Shown: piece after piece, positions 36,866-49,988 of the stretch
Position numbering within the stretch: position 1 is the stretch's first letter
How the letters are laid out: each line of letters opens with the position of its first letter
DNA from: Tyto alba
Lineage: Eukaryota > Chordata > Aves > Strigiformes > Tytonidae
Length of the DNA: 64,000 nt
Assembly (NCBI RefSeq): GCF_018691265.1
Contig: NW_024881303.1
Location: forward strand, 11,401,777 to 11,465,776
Direction of reading: 5' to 3'
Program-made: the position numbers and the translations under genes
The notes under the pieces: model-generated
What the model was told of the DNA's origin: nothing
What the model saw: the letters and a program-made list of their open reading frames with translations, nothing else
Databases searched by the model: none

Positions 36866-39384
36866 ATTAATACTTGTACCTTATTTTGTCAAAGGCGACA
36901 AAAAAGTAACAGATAGGAGTTCAGAAGAATCAGCTGACATATAGTGGAGCTGATTAGATGACAGGGGAGACATTACATCACCACAGGTCTCCAGCAAACA
37001 TATTTTCTTGCTTTCTTAGTACCTACATAAGCACTACATTCCTCATGAGGTAACAGACACTCGCAGACCTCGTGCAGACTAGTCCTTACTGACCATCCAG
37101 AGGAGAGTGCTTGTAACAGCCACGCAGTAGTCACTTAACTGACTTAGTCCTCATCGCTGACTCCAAACCATTAAAAGACTACCAAGACTATCAAGTAAAA
37201 TAGGGATAGAAACAGAAGATAACTATTAAAAAACAAACAAACAAACAAACAAACAAAAAAAAAAAAAAAAAAAAAAAAAAACAGCCTACCAGATTAGAAG
37301 TCCTGTATTAAAGTTTGACTCAGTCTTGTGGTCGGTAGGACATTGTACACTCTGGTGACTATCTTAGGAACTGAAAACCTGTGAAAGGCCTTTGCAGTGT
37401 AGTGTAATACTTTATTTGAACATAAACACAGTGACTGAGCCAATGAATCCTTCTCGGCATGAACAAATAGCCCAGTTGTTACCTGTATTACAACAGTGCC
37501 CAGAGGCTTTAGTGGAGGTTGGGGATTCAAGAGGCTCAGGGATGCCCTGAGTGTCACATAGTGCTGAGGGCACACTGACACGGGCACATCCAGCAGGCAC
37601 TTCAATTCCAATGCTAAAATATCCCACTTTCCCAGACTTGCCCATTCTGGGCTCAGCGATAGCTGCAAGGCTGCACAATCAGAGCTGGCTTACCCTCAGC
37701 TACTGGGAGGGCAGGAGAAAGGGCAACAGATGCTACATTTCCACAGCTGACTGTGGAGATGTGCCCTGAGACTGAAAACACTGAGGTTTCTTTTCTAATT
37801 TCACTACAGGTCTCTCTCAGCAGACTATCAGCATGTCATTTTCCCTCCTTCCCCACAAGCAGGAACAACGGGGTCTTCCTATGGACAAGAGATGCTCCCT
37901 ATCCTGGGATGCTCACCAAAGGTAAAGGAAGAATAAGAAATAGCACCATGACATATCAAGTATGCTGAGTATCAAGTCTCTTGCCTCTCAGCTCAGTACC
38001 CTGAAGTGAGCAGTTCTGTTCCCATGTGAACACCCACAGAGCTGCTGTGCCTGGTCCCTCCAGTGCCCATCCACTCTGCCCACGCAGCTCAGTGGTCTCT
38101 AGCTCTCAGGAGGTGCAGGACCATTCCCACAGACTGCTTGGGCATAAGTTCCTTTCTTATTTTTCCTTCCTAGAAATGGAGCCTTGCTCTCTTACTGCTT
38201 TAAACATCCAAGTTCACAAGGCATCCCTGTACTATGTGAACTCAAGCCATGTGAGCAGCCTATTAGTATATTTTGGATAAATCATCTGAGTTTTCTCCTT
38301 CCCATCATCAGGAGAGCTCATAGGAAATGAGAAGTGAGAGACTTAGAAGCTTATACCACTTTAAGTTGTCAACTATATCTGTTGCTGAAAAGTGGAAATT
38401 ATTATACGATTATTTCCTGTAAATTCAAACCACTGTCAAATGAAATATGAACATAAGAATGCATCACACCAAAGGCATGCCTGTTTCCAGCAGTAGGCAT
38501 AAGCAGATGCTCAAGTAAGAATAAGAACAAGGCAAGTAGATGGGAGACTTCTTCTTAAGAGGGAGTTCCAAAACTGGAAAAACAGAACAAAGGTGAAAAC
38601 AGAAGCAACAGATTCATCCTAATAAGATAAGGTAGTAAAAATTATCTTCAGACTTACTTGAAAGGATATTCAGAACTTAAATTAGCAAAAGAGCTGGCAT
38701 CCACTCACAGTCTGTCCCAGCAGTTATTTTCTCTACTTTATTTTATATTATTCAGTGCTAGCAATAAAATCTGTTGACTATTTTTAAGTGTTGTAAGGCG
38801 AATATAGCTGCATCTGAGAGGAAAGGACCATTTCTTTGTTCTGTATCTAGCAGTGCTCACAATTATAGAGCACCACAAGTGAGAAAGAATAATGCAGTTT
38901 CAAAAGAAACATGAATGAAGCAGGTCAACAACAATGTATACGCAGCACTATACCTTCAGTAACAGGCATGCACCCTCTGGCTCTGACTTAGAAGCTGTGT
39001 GTGTATGCCTGTGTGTTAACATGCTCACACATGTACGTTTTCCTTGCAAAACCACTTTCTGTCACTGAAAGAGGAAGGGAAAATATATTCATGAACCATT
39101 TTGCAGAGCAGCATTTTCTTTTCATCCATACACCTGAGGAACAGAGTACTTCCCAGAGCAGTTATTCCCTTTCTAAACTGTCAGTCCTTTTTTCCACTCT
39201 GACCAGTGCTTGATTCGCTAAAGCATCCACTGACAGTAAAACCCAACTGACTGTGATTTAGTGTCACAGAAGCAGAAGGAAGGACACAGTGCATGCAGTA
39301 ATATGTTACTCAGTTGCATGTGCTTTCTGTAGCTTGCACACAACCCTCCATCCCTCCCCAACCTTTTCCTCAGATCTTACCATG
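36866..39384. other. Non-coding, no gene recognised
   Basis: It includes an (ACAA) plus poly(A) tract and short frames of at most 124 codons that overlap on both strands near 37294-37769. None has a domain signature. Confidence 0.5.
37228..37281. repeat. (ACAA)n microsatellite running into poly(A)
   Basis: A short A run, about five CAAA units, then about 25 A. Confidence 0.95.
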
Positions 39385-39988
39385 TGTGGTGGTTTGGGCT
39401 GAAATAGAGTTAATATTCCTTTTCAGGGACTAGATGAGTGCTGTGTTTTGGATTTAGCTTTGTGTTTGGTATGGGAAGGATGGTGACAGCACACTGATGT
39501 TTTCAGCTGCTACCGAGACTTCAAGGACTCTCCAACTCCCCATGTCCTGCCTGTGCACAAGGGCACAGGGAGCAGGGAGGGAGCACGGACAGAGCACCAG
39601 ACCCGAATTGGACAATGAAATATTCCATATCATGGAACGTCATGCTCACTGTATAGAGGAGGGGTGGTTGGGAAGGAGCTCTCTCTCCCGCTTCCGGGAT
39701 TGTGATTGTGGGATCTTGGTATCTCGGGGTCGCTGGCCGGGAATGGGCTGGGGATTGGTTAGCAGGTGGGGAGCAATTACATTGTGCATTGCCTGTTTAT
39801 ATATATATATTTTTTTTTTCCTATCATCATCATTGTTCTCATTTTATTGCCATTATTAAACTGTTCCTATCTCAGCCTGCAAGTCTCCCTTCACCCCTCT
39901 AATTCCCTCCCCCATTCCCAGGTGGGGAGGGGGAAGGGAGGGTGACCAGCTGCGGGGGTTGGTTGCCGACCAGGCTCAAACCACGACA
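39385..39988 (+). mobile_element. Complete 604-bp solo LTR with target-site duplication (copy 4)
   Basis: An avian endogenous retrovirus LTR bounded by TGTGGTGGTTTGGGCT and GGCTCAAACCACGACA. The 5-base duplication CCATG flanks it on both sides (39380-39384 and 39989-39993), so the insertion boundaries are exact and the copy is full length. A 5-base duplication fits ERVL- or ERV1-like integrases better than ERVK, which usually makes 6. A TATA-like run at 39797-39810 and a poly(A)-signal variant ATTAAA at 39855-39860 followed by CTGTTCCTATCTCAG set the plus orientation; this block is common in avian LTRs. The two ends form a long imperfect terminal inverted repeat. No internal viral genes remain. 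Frames of 120 and 66 codons over it are not genes. Confidence 0.9.
39855..39860 (+). promoter_or_regulatory. LTR poly(A)-signal variant ATTAAA
   Basis: It sits about 45 bases after the TATA-like run and just before CTGTTCCTATCTCAG, the arrangement expected for a retroviral R region. Use in the present genome is unproven. Confidence 0.5.
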
Positions 39989-39993
39989 CCATG

Positions 39994-42900
39994 GCAGTGA
40001 GGAACTCGGCTGACATCTAACGCAGCTGGATTCAGTGATGACTGTGGAAGTGAAATGTGTCTTTCTTCTCCAACTTACAACCTCCCTCCACTTACTCAGA
40101 AAGAAACAGCTAAATTCCTCAATATGTTGGTGTTAAATACACCCTTACATCTCTGGAAGGAGTCACCTGAGGACCATAATCCGGCCTATAAAGCAAGGCA
40201 CAATAAAATCAAACAATCTAGAAGAAATAAGAATCCCACAAGATGTTACTATTTTTAGGACTGGAATAGGAGAATGCAAGCAAGCAAGAAGAACATGGTT
40301 CCTGCAGCTTAAAAACTGGAAGGGAAAAGAAAACCTAGATTAGAAAAGCGTTAGACAGTCAAGCAGAATTGTGTGCACACTGCGAAAGCTCCCAGGGAGA
40401 AGCTGACCGGTTACTGCTAGTAGAAAGGATCAAGGTGAATAAGGGAGGCTTTAAGACACAAACTGAATAGCTGATACAGAAATCTGCTAGACCAGAGGGA
40501 GATAAAAGACTCAGATGTTGAATTTATTTCTGAAAAGTCATGGACATCTGAGATGATGTATCCATAAAAGCACAAGGGAATGTACTATCTATTAAAGTCT
40601 CAGTCTAAAGGGAGAGTCTGGCAAGGACCAGCCTCTGGCAGTTAGAAATACTGGAGGGCTCTCCAACCACCGTACTGTGATGGAGGGGTAAATCTGTAAC
40701 TCTCAGAGATACCAAAACAGCCCCAAATCCAAGTTCTGTCCCTTCCAAAGTAAGGAAACAATTATGGGACAATTCTTACTAGAATGAATGCAATACTGTA
40801 TATTAGAGACCTAGGTTTTGTTGACTTTACAGTTCTGTTGAAGAAGCAGTAAAAACACAGTTCTGCTGTTTAGTGAAGGAAATGCATAGTCCCCCGTTTG
40901 CTGATTTTTAGACAAAAATTACATTACCTGTGGATAGTCATGATTACTCATGAATACTGGGAGTCACTGAGCCTCAGCATAGATTCACCCTTCACTGGGT
41001 GGCAGAAAAGCGAGTTTTGGAGGCAGTCCTGCCTGCAAGAGGCAGGAGGCTTCATGCAAGTGATTCCAGTGGTAGCTTCATCCTCACCACCTTGACCAAG
41101 GATAGCACGGTGCTCCCAGTTGGTGCTGAGCTTATTGACCAGATTTCTCAAGTACATGTGAACAATAATTGTGCATGGTACATCTGGCTGATGTTTCTCT
41201 TATTCTTTTAATAAAAATTGACTTCTCACACAACAGGTCTTTTTTTTCAGTGAGAAGGTATGTTATTTGTCTAATTTATTTTTGCAACTTTTTTTTTTTT
41301 TCCCCAAAATATCTCATTTCGTTTTTACTAAGGGAATTCATATTGTCATTCTCTTTCTATACTTTTTCCTAGTTTTGTTTTTCCCTCAGTACAGAAGGTT
41401 TTCTTTGTGAGCATATTATCAAAAATTTCTAACAAAAAATCAAGGCTTTCTTTTCTCCAAATTACAATAGAACATAACTGCTAAAATGAGGAGAAGCACT
41501 GAAATTATTGATAAAACTAATTTAAAACATTTTCCTTCAGCTAGCCCTAAGAACTTGTGAAGTTCTCTCAGATTTAAGATCATCTGGGATTCAGTTAAAT
41601 GCAGTAATTGGTTGCAAGTCCAGCCCATCTATGCTAAAAGCATTGCTAGAAACTCCTTATGTATTTGAAAGGAAGAACTGAAAGTCAGAGAAAGAATAAT
41701 TTAGTACATAGCTCAGAGGTATCATTAGGAGCAACAGCATGATGTTAAGAATAGGGAAATTTAGGTTAAACAGCAGGAGAGAAGGCTGAGCACAGTCTCG
41801 GATGTGATGCAGGCGAGAGCCACTCTCCCATTGTGTGACCCCAGGCACGGCACGACCAGAAAGCTCTCCCCATGCTCAGCTTCTCATCCCCTTTTTCTCT
41901 GAGGATAACTTCCTGACAGTGTTAAATTATAGACAGCCCTCAAAACAATTTTTAAAACTAGATTGCTCAGAAGATAAGAAGTTGTCCTTCTACACTGAAA
42001 ATTCACCGACTTGACAAGAGACTGTAAGAGGCTGCTTCTCTCTTGTTGTTGCCCCCCTGCCATGACCACACCTCCATGTTGACAGGTCCTTGTGGATATC
42101 ACAGCTGTCTCCTACTTCTAACCAAAGGGTCTCCGGGTTTTTCACACTCATCTGACAGCCCCTGCACCTTCTCCCCACACAGAGCAGATTTTTAACCTTT
42201 CTAACTGTATTAGCTTCATATATTTTAAGACAACATTTTAACATCAGACACTGAGACAAAAAAAGAAAAAAGAAAAAGAAAGAAAAATAATAGCAGATTT
42301 ATCTTTCTTACTTTAAAATTTTTATACTTTATTACAGGTAAAATAATATTTCACTCTTGGGTCTTTTTTAGGAAAAAAAAAAAAATATTGAACACATCAA
42401 CCTGACGTCCACAAACCCTGCTACAAACAGAGTAGGATTTAAGCACTGCATAATCTTTCCCAGAGACTTTTTCAAACAAAGATGCTGTGGTTTTATTTGG
42501 TTTCTATTTAACTCTCCTGAGAGGTCTCTCTTTAAATCCAGGCATGAAAAATACATTCTCAGTCCAGACACAGAGATTTTAGAAAAGAGAAATGCAGTGA
42601 GACAGCATTTCATTTGCAAGTCTTTTACATTTTAACAGTGTCTATTGCTTTCCACTCAGCAAACATTACTGAAACTGCTGTTCCCTACAATAAATTTTCT
42701 TTAAGAGTATTTTAAATAGTGTATGTATAGCATATACGCAATATAAACAGCTTTAGCATATCTGCAAATGCGGGCACATAAAATACATGTATTTGTGTCT
42801 GTGTACAGTCTGTATAAGGACATTATACACAAGATATACTGTATATATGTGTGTGTAATGTCACTCTGGTTCTAAATATAATGTACATAATTTCAAATAA

Positions 42901-44765
42901 CAATATTGAAAAGATGAACAGCCAAATCCAGTCAGCAAACACTACTGAGTAGATACTTGGGAAAAGTAGGGAAAAAAAAGTTAGAAAAAACAGGCGTAGT
43001 GCTGACTTGTTATACATGAGGAAGGGAGACAGATTTTAGTCATCATAAAAAGAATTCAAGTTTTCCTAGTGTTTAGTCATATTATTCAGGTTCTAAGGAA
43101 GGGAAATTGAACAGAAATTACTATGATTTGTTTGCATATTTTGGTGAGCTTTTCCGTAACAATAAATGTAGCTCAGACCCTTTTAAGCCAAGTAATTGTG
43201 TCTGGGAGTTCTGTTTTAAATATGCTCTGGGGCATCTCATTGTTCCCACTGAGTGTAAAGTAGATTGTTTCTATGCTTAAGGAACTACAGTGTGTGGGAT
43301 TAAATAATACACTTAATGAAGAGGCTAAAATGACTGCATTCTTGCTATTTCAAAGGGATTCCAGGAAAGAAAACCACCCAGGATCAGTGAAAACAGACTT
43401 TTACCATCTCATATTTTATTAATACACGTTCTGTAGTGCACCCTACTTAAAACTGCACTTAAGGAGTGTCTAGCTATGATTCTACACCACCACTGACTTC
43501 CTCAATATAAATCTGAACATTTAATCTTTCAACATATTTATCCTTCCAACACACCCAGGACCAGTCCTGGCCAGATGAGTACTTGAGAATGGAGAGGCTG
43601 AGTCACATGCTAGTGACCTGTGAAAGAGAAGAAAAGTGAATCCATGTCTCTAAATCCCAGATTATTAACCTAATCACTTGAGCAGGGCTACTGAAATGAC
43701 AGATTCCTGTCTCAGACTAGATCAGGGTTTTTGGCACGGCAAACAAAACTCAAACCTTTCCAAAATCCCAGACCTGTGATGTCTCCCACAGTCCCATGGA
43801 CAGGCACACACTGCCTTCCATAGCTTAGTCTTCTGCACCTTTTAGATAGGGAAACTTGCCACCCATGCCCTTAGACCAACAGAGGCATGTGGTAGGGTCC
43901 CCAGGGCTGAAGGTGGGAGGCAGCCTGGAAGACCCGCACTGCCCAATGCTTCCCCAAGCACAAGGGAGCTGCAGTGACCAGCACTGCACCACCACACGAA
44001 GTCATGAACGTACTCGTTTGTGGCAGTATAGCAGCACATTAGCTGATTCCCACAAGCCGTTTAGGAGACCAATTAACCTGCACTAATAGATGAACCAATG
44101 CTGAGGTAACAGCCACGTGATGGCTAAGTTTGGCCTATGAAACCCTAAATGGCCTGGCTCCTGACAACTCCAATTCATTGTCCCATCTTATCTTTGCTGC
44201 CCTTTTGCATTAGACGCCTCATGTCAAAGGGGAATTAACTGCTATGTCATGCCTATTTCAGACACATTCCCACTTTCTCTTACCATCATCTTCCAAAAAT
44301 TCTCTAACATATATTGTTACCTTCCTGTACAGTAATAGCTTAGGAGAACTCCTCTCTTTGTACTTCATAAAGTACTATTGTAAACCAACGGAATAGGAGT
44401 TCCTTCCCTGCCATGCTTGACTCTCGTTGGAGAAGAGAAGGACCTGGATAAGCAGTTGTAACACCTGGAAGAAGGAGGGATTTGCCCTAGGTCAGGCATA
44501 TGTCCCTCAGTGGTGTTTATTCTAGGAAAATCCAAGGGGATAAAAGCCATCTCTTGAATCTCTTCTTGTCACTTCATGGCATGTGGCAGTTTGCTCAAGC
44601 TTTTTATGACTGGGCATGTGCCACGTGCTTTGCATACCCCCTGTGCATACCCCCACTGGCATTTGCCATGTTTCACAGATGGATCAGCAGTGGCGCACAC
44701 ACACACACAGACATTTGGAACACAGGTGCTTAATGCTGTCTTTGCTACCAAGCTAGCCATAACCC

Positions 44766-44797
<32 letters not shown>

Positions 44798-47700
44798 AAG
44801 CTTGGTGGTGGCTATAAGAAAAGAGAAACTGCCAAAAAACTCTACCGCTGTTATTGGCACTTCTCTTCCTTGCTAAAGCAGACAAGATCTCAAGCCAAAG
44901 CCATTTAACCTTTCTGCCTGTCTCTGACTTTCACCCTCTTTTGGGTCATATAGACACAGTGTTCAAAAAACTGCTCTAATGATCATAATTCTAAACCTCA
45001 ATGCCTTTTGGAATTTAATCCAAAATGCAGACATCTAATCTTTATGTCCTTCTTAGTATGAATACAGTAATAAAAGTTTTATATATGAAATTTCACTGTT
45101 ATAGCATTTGTGCGTGAAAAATATTCAAGCTCCCTCCCCAGCATTTGCAGGCAGTCTCTGTAATTTGTCTCTGATGGCCAAAGCTATTGCAATTAGCAAA
45201 ATCAGACAATAGCATGGAGCCAACAGAAATGAAACATTATCTTCTGCTGCCAATGCTTGCATCATCCTACTGAGCTCATCTTATAAAATACCTAAAAGGT
45301 GAGCCAGTTGCTTGAAATCATAAATTGTGCACTTCCCTCCCATACCAGCTACCAAAGTGCACTGTGAACATTGCCCTGCCCCTGTTACTTTAGCTCTTAC
45401 TCATTCTTTTTATTTTTTTCTATTTTCCAAGGGGACAGCCTTGGAATTTTTGTACTCTTCCTGCTGCAACACATCTTCTGCTCTGTGCGTGGTCCCAGCC
45501 AATAATGTGTGGCAATGGAAGCAATGATTTTTGAAAAAAAAGTTTTCTGCCACATATCAGCATGACATAAGGGCTGCCCAGACCAGGAGAAAAAAGGAAG
45601 CTAAGCATGAAGAAATGGTTAATACATTCCTTCCTCTGTGCTCACATCTGGAACTGACCCAGAAGAATTTTGCATGAAACGTCATATTCACAGGGAAGCT
45701 ATAACTTCATACAAGTCTACCTAGACTTGAAACACACAAACAAAAATAACCAAACAAAACCCAAACCTCTGCTTGAAACTCAGCAGACTGTGAGCGCATG
45801 ATGGTATAGCTGTTACTCCCTTGCTATCATATCACCCTTCCCTGCAGAGTCTGTGACAACATGTGGTGGCTGGCATGAGAGCTGGCTCACATGGCTCTGC
45901 ACCAACTGACAGCCACCTCCTCCAGAGGAATTCATTGTTACTTCCTTCAGCCAGATGCTACACCTCTTGTGCTTTCTGAGCCAAACAAAGAAATAAACAC
46001 ATGTATGCTCAGATGAAGCGACCGAGAGGGTCATTCTTACAATTAGGGGCAGCACTATTTTTGTATAGTTTTTTAGATTAAAATACCAGAAATTGGCGCA
46101 ATAGAATATAATTCAATAATCTCCACTATAAACAAATATATTCATCCCCTAAAGGAGTTATGGATCCTGACAGCTTTAACTATGGACTTCATGTACCACT
46201 CTAACATTAAACTGAGACATCCAGTGAAAGAAAACTCCAGCCTTAATAGTTTCAGAAAACATCTGTAGCTGCAACACACCATCACACTGACTAAGCCTTG
46301 TCTGCTCTGACCACCATACTATCTGTCACTCTAAAGCTACTATGAATGTATTGCACCAGCTTATCTGTTCCCTTAAAGCTTGGGGATTTATGGACTGCAA
46401 AGTCTATTTGTAAAACCTACAGTAGTTTGTGAATACTTCACAATAAATTTTTCTTTCAACACCCAGGATTTTCCTGCTACTGATTTGTCACATCCTGGAC
46501 ACCTTCAGTGAAATGGAGTCCCATGATATCTGTCCAGAAGAGGAAGATAACAAATATACAATACTTGACTAGCGAGATTCATAATGTCACACAACTCCTC
46601 TCTAAAGATTATCACCTGCTCTAGGAAGATGCTGGATTCTCCCAACCATGGACCTTTCCAGGTGAAACACTCAATACAGCTAGAATAACATCACTCAGCA
46701 CAGAAAAGAAATAGGTAACTTAACTGATGGGATTCTGAATTTCTGGCACCTGATTTTTCTGTGTTTACTCAGACATGTTATCTTTATTTACAAGTCTTGC
46801 AGTGATTTCCCCTGGGTTGGACAACTGAATGTGTCCACCATTCCCCTTAAACACCCTCAGTAAATAAGCATCACTATATTGACTCCAGGACCTTTTTTAA
46901 CTGATAAGGATGTTAGGTGCTCTAGTGTCATCATGGAAAATGAGCACGTACAGGAGGACCTGGTGAGGAGGTAAAGCAGAAGGTATTAGGAAGAAGAAGT
47001 TGTCTAAGTGTGACAGCAAAGCACGAGAGGAAAGAAACAGAAGCCAAGTCTCTGTAGAAGGATTTCTTATGTAGTTATTACAACAAACGATTATTTGAAC
47101 TCTCATGAATATTTGTACTGAAACTGCTGAAGGTGCTTATGAAGTACTCCAGCTATAAAATGGGTTTAAACATGGATTCTTTATGCAGAATACTTAATCA
47201 ACTCTGTCTGCACATGGGGGAGAGAGATGATTCGAGCATGGTGGTCAGTAACACACAATTTGCCCTGCCACAGGGATACCATCCACCCTTACAAACTGCA
47301 GGTTTGCTTCTGAAAAAATCCCTCTTGACCTGAAGAACCTGCTCTCTAGTTTCTCAGTTCCTTCCATTCCTTTCAACCCGTATTGCCAAAGCTGCAGCCA
47401 CTACTGCAGGGTTTTTCAGTAGGAGGTCACGCAACTGTATGATAAGCTGCAGGCAGGTAGTGGCAATAAAAGATATTTCTCTCTGAGAAATTAGTTAATC
47501 TGGATGCAGGTCTGGCTGAAAGGAGCACTGCTTCAGGTCCATCTGCTTCTGGCTATGCTTGTGATTGTCCTCCTTTCTTCACCCCGCCTCATCAGCAGGA
47601 CGTTAAAGCTGCTTTCCACAGCTCTTCTCCTCAGTGCTAACATGAAGGGGTATGAACTGTCTTTTTCCAGGTGAGAGACAGAAAAAGGGAACAGAGCTGA

Positions 47701-48860
47701 GCAAGAGAGAAGGACAGCATAATAAAACAAGTTGCAGGGGGAGAGAGAGGTTTCATTAGCCTGGGTGCCAGCTTTGAACTGTAGCCTTTTAACAAGGCAA
47801 ACTCCAGGCTTGGTCACCTTCTGTCATTACCTCAGAGCAGGAGCCTCACAGGCCTCTGCATGTGTTCATATGTATATGGCAGGGCGGCATGGGAAGTCTT
47901 TAATAATTAACTTCAAGTACATTCCTGTTTACTCCTGAATACGCTGCTTAAACTCATTCACTTTTGCAAAACTGCTGAACCCTGACCCATGTGTTTTGCT
48001 GTCCTGACTCCATGGCAGACCCCAGGCTGGCTTCTCCCCTTGCCGAGCCCACTGGCTCTCCCTGGCTCCCCTTCCTCCTCCTTCTCCACAGTGGCAGCAG
48101 CAGATTTACACTTTCACTGAGCTATGGCAGTTCTCCTTGCCATTTTAAAATCATCTCAGTCACGATTGCTGCCACCACATACAAGTGCATGTTATTATTA
48201 ATGCCTTATTAAATTTTATCTCACATTTAGAGCCTTGTCAATGGTGCTCACTTATAGACACTGTAGTGATAAGCACTATAGGAATGGCTATAAATAATGA
48301 ATACTATCCCTCTCATGTCTCTCCCAGTGTCCCAACCAGTAGATATTCACTGCAAGGCAAATACAGATCAAGTCCATTTTATTTTTACTGATTAAAAGTA
48401 TCATCAGGATGGGTAGTTGCCACAAGGTAGGCAAAAGACTGCAGCTACTCTTGAAGGCAGCCCAAGATATTTGAGCAGCTTCTGTTACCACCACAGTACC
48501 TTCCTCTAAAAGAAAAGCACTAACTCAAGTTTTCCTCCTATGTTCCTGTTACTTGCAGGGCTCCAGAAACTGAGAGGGAGGATGAAAAGATAAAGGGTTC
48601 AAATTTTCCTGGTGTTTGCTCTTTACAGCTCAACTGGACAGTGCAGTTTTTAATTGGGAATACATCATCTCCAGCATTTGCCTGTCATCTAGCAAAGTTC
48701 AGACACCTACTTGTTCAAAATCAGAGCCCAAAAGATCAGAGCGCCAGTGCCATCTCCACCGAAGACTGTCCTACCTCATTAATGTTTGCTATTTATTCTT
48801 TCTTTCTTCCCTTCCTCTGTAGCTCCTGCAAATTAAGTCTTTGAAAACTATTAACATTCC
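39994..48860. other. Long non-coding stretch, no gene recognised
   Basis: About 9 kb. Short opposing frames are all below 100 codons and featureless. It includes TG/TA-rich sequence near 42720-42860, a short CA run near 44697-44708 and a poly(T) tract. I saw no mobile element I could name. Confidence 0.5.
44770..44795. repeat. Poly(T) tract, 26 T
   Basis: Uninterrupted run of T. Confidence 0.95.
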
Positions 48861-49988
48861 TGTTGTGGTGGGCTGACCCTGGCTGGATGCCAGGTGCCCA
48901 TCAAATTTTCTCTATCATTCCCCTCCTCGGTTGGACAGGGGAGAGAAGATATAACAAAATGCTCATGGGTTGAGATAAGGGCAGGGAGACATCACTCACC
49001 AGTTACTATCACAGCTAAAGCAAACTCAACTTGGGGAAATTAGTTTAACTTATTACCAATCAAATCATAGTAAGGTAATGAGAAATAAAACCAAACCTTA
49101 AAACACCTTCCCCCCACCCCTCCTCCTTCTTCCCAGGCTCAGCTTTGCTCCCAATTTTTCTACCTCCTCCTGCCAGTGGCACTGGGGGATGAAGAATGGG
49201 GGGGTGCAGTCACTTTATCACACATTGTCTCTGCTGCTCCTTCCTCTGCAGGGGGAGGACTCATCACACTCTTCCTCTGCCCCAGCATGGGATCACTCCC
49301 ACAGGAGACAGTCCTTCACAAACTTATCCAACATGGGTCCTTCTCACAGACTGCAATTCTTCACAAACTGCTCCACAGCGAGTCCCTTCCATGGGGTGCA
49401 GGCCTTCAGACTGCTCCCGTGTGGGTCCCCCACGGTGGCACAGGTCCTGCCATCAGACCTGCTCCGGTGTGGGCTCCTCTCTCCATGAGGCCACTGGCCC
49501 ACCCAGGAGCCTGCTCCGGTGTGGGCTTCCCACAGGGTCACAGCCTCCTTCGGGCACATCCACCTGCTCCGGTGTGGGGTCCTCCCTGGGCTGCGGGTGG
49601 GGATCTGCTCCACTGGGGACCTCCCTGGGCTGCAGGGCACAGCCTGCCTCGCCAGGGGCTTCACCAGGGGCTGCAGGGGAATCTGTTTCAGTGCCTGGAG
49701 CACCTCCTGCCCCTCCTTCTTCACTGACCTCGGTGTCTGCAGAGTTGGTCCTCATACTCTCACTCTCCTCTGGCTGCTGTTCTGCAGCAGGTTTTTCCCC
49801 TTCTTAAATGTTATCCCAGAGGCACTACCACTGTCGCTGATGAGCTCGGCCTTGGCCAGCAGTGGGTCCATCTTGGAGCCGGCCGGCGTTGGCTCTATCA
49901 GACATGAGGGAAGATTCTAGCAGCTTCTCACAGAAGCCCCCTCTGTAGCTCCCCTGCTACCAAAACATTGCCACACAAACCCAATACA
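48861..49988 (-). mobile_element. Solo LTR of an avian endogenous retrovirus (copy 2)
   Basis: A 1.13-kb element from TGTTGTGGTGGGCTGACC to CACACAAACCCAATACA. Read on the minus strand it matches a well-known avian LTR type: a G-rich first half with repeated CCCACACCGGAGCAGG units, then a pyrimidine-poor AATAAG-TTAAACTAATTTCC block (the likely poly(A)-signal region, plus-strand position 49049-49054), then an end resembling GGGTCAGCCCACCACAACA. Its C-rich half is alignable with copies 1 and 3, but its 48861-49090 end is different from theirs. No clear target-site duplication is visible (ATTCC on the left, CATGT on the right). Long overlapping frames on both strands (up to 203 codons) come from its GC-rich tandem structure and are not genes. 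Confidence 0.88.
49410..49578 (-). repeat. Degenerate tandem repeat of about 50 bp inside LTR copy 2
   Basis: The 16-mer CCTGCTCCGGTGTGGG occurs exactly at 49458, 49510 and 49563, with a near copy (ACTGCTCCCGTGTGGG) at 49410. Spacing is 48, 52 and 53 bases. On the sense (minus) strand each unit reads CCCACACCGGAGCAGG, which in one frame gives repeated PTPEQV. Confidence 0.9.

Noticed and set aside
49176..49920. Several overlapping frames of 99-203 codons on both strands
   Set aside because: They lie wholly within the C-rich half of LTR copy 2; the apparent repeats come from the 50-bp tandem units.
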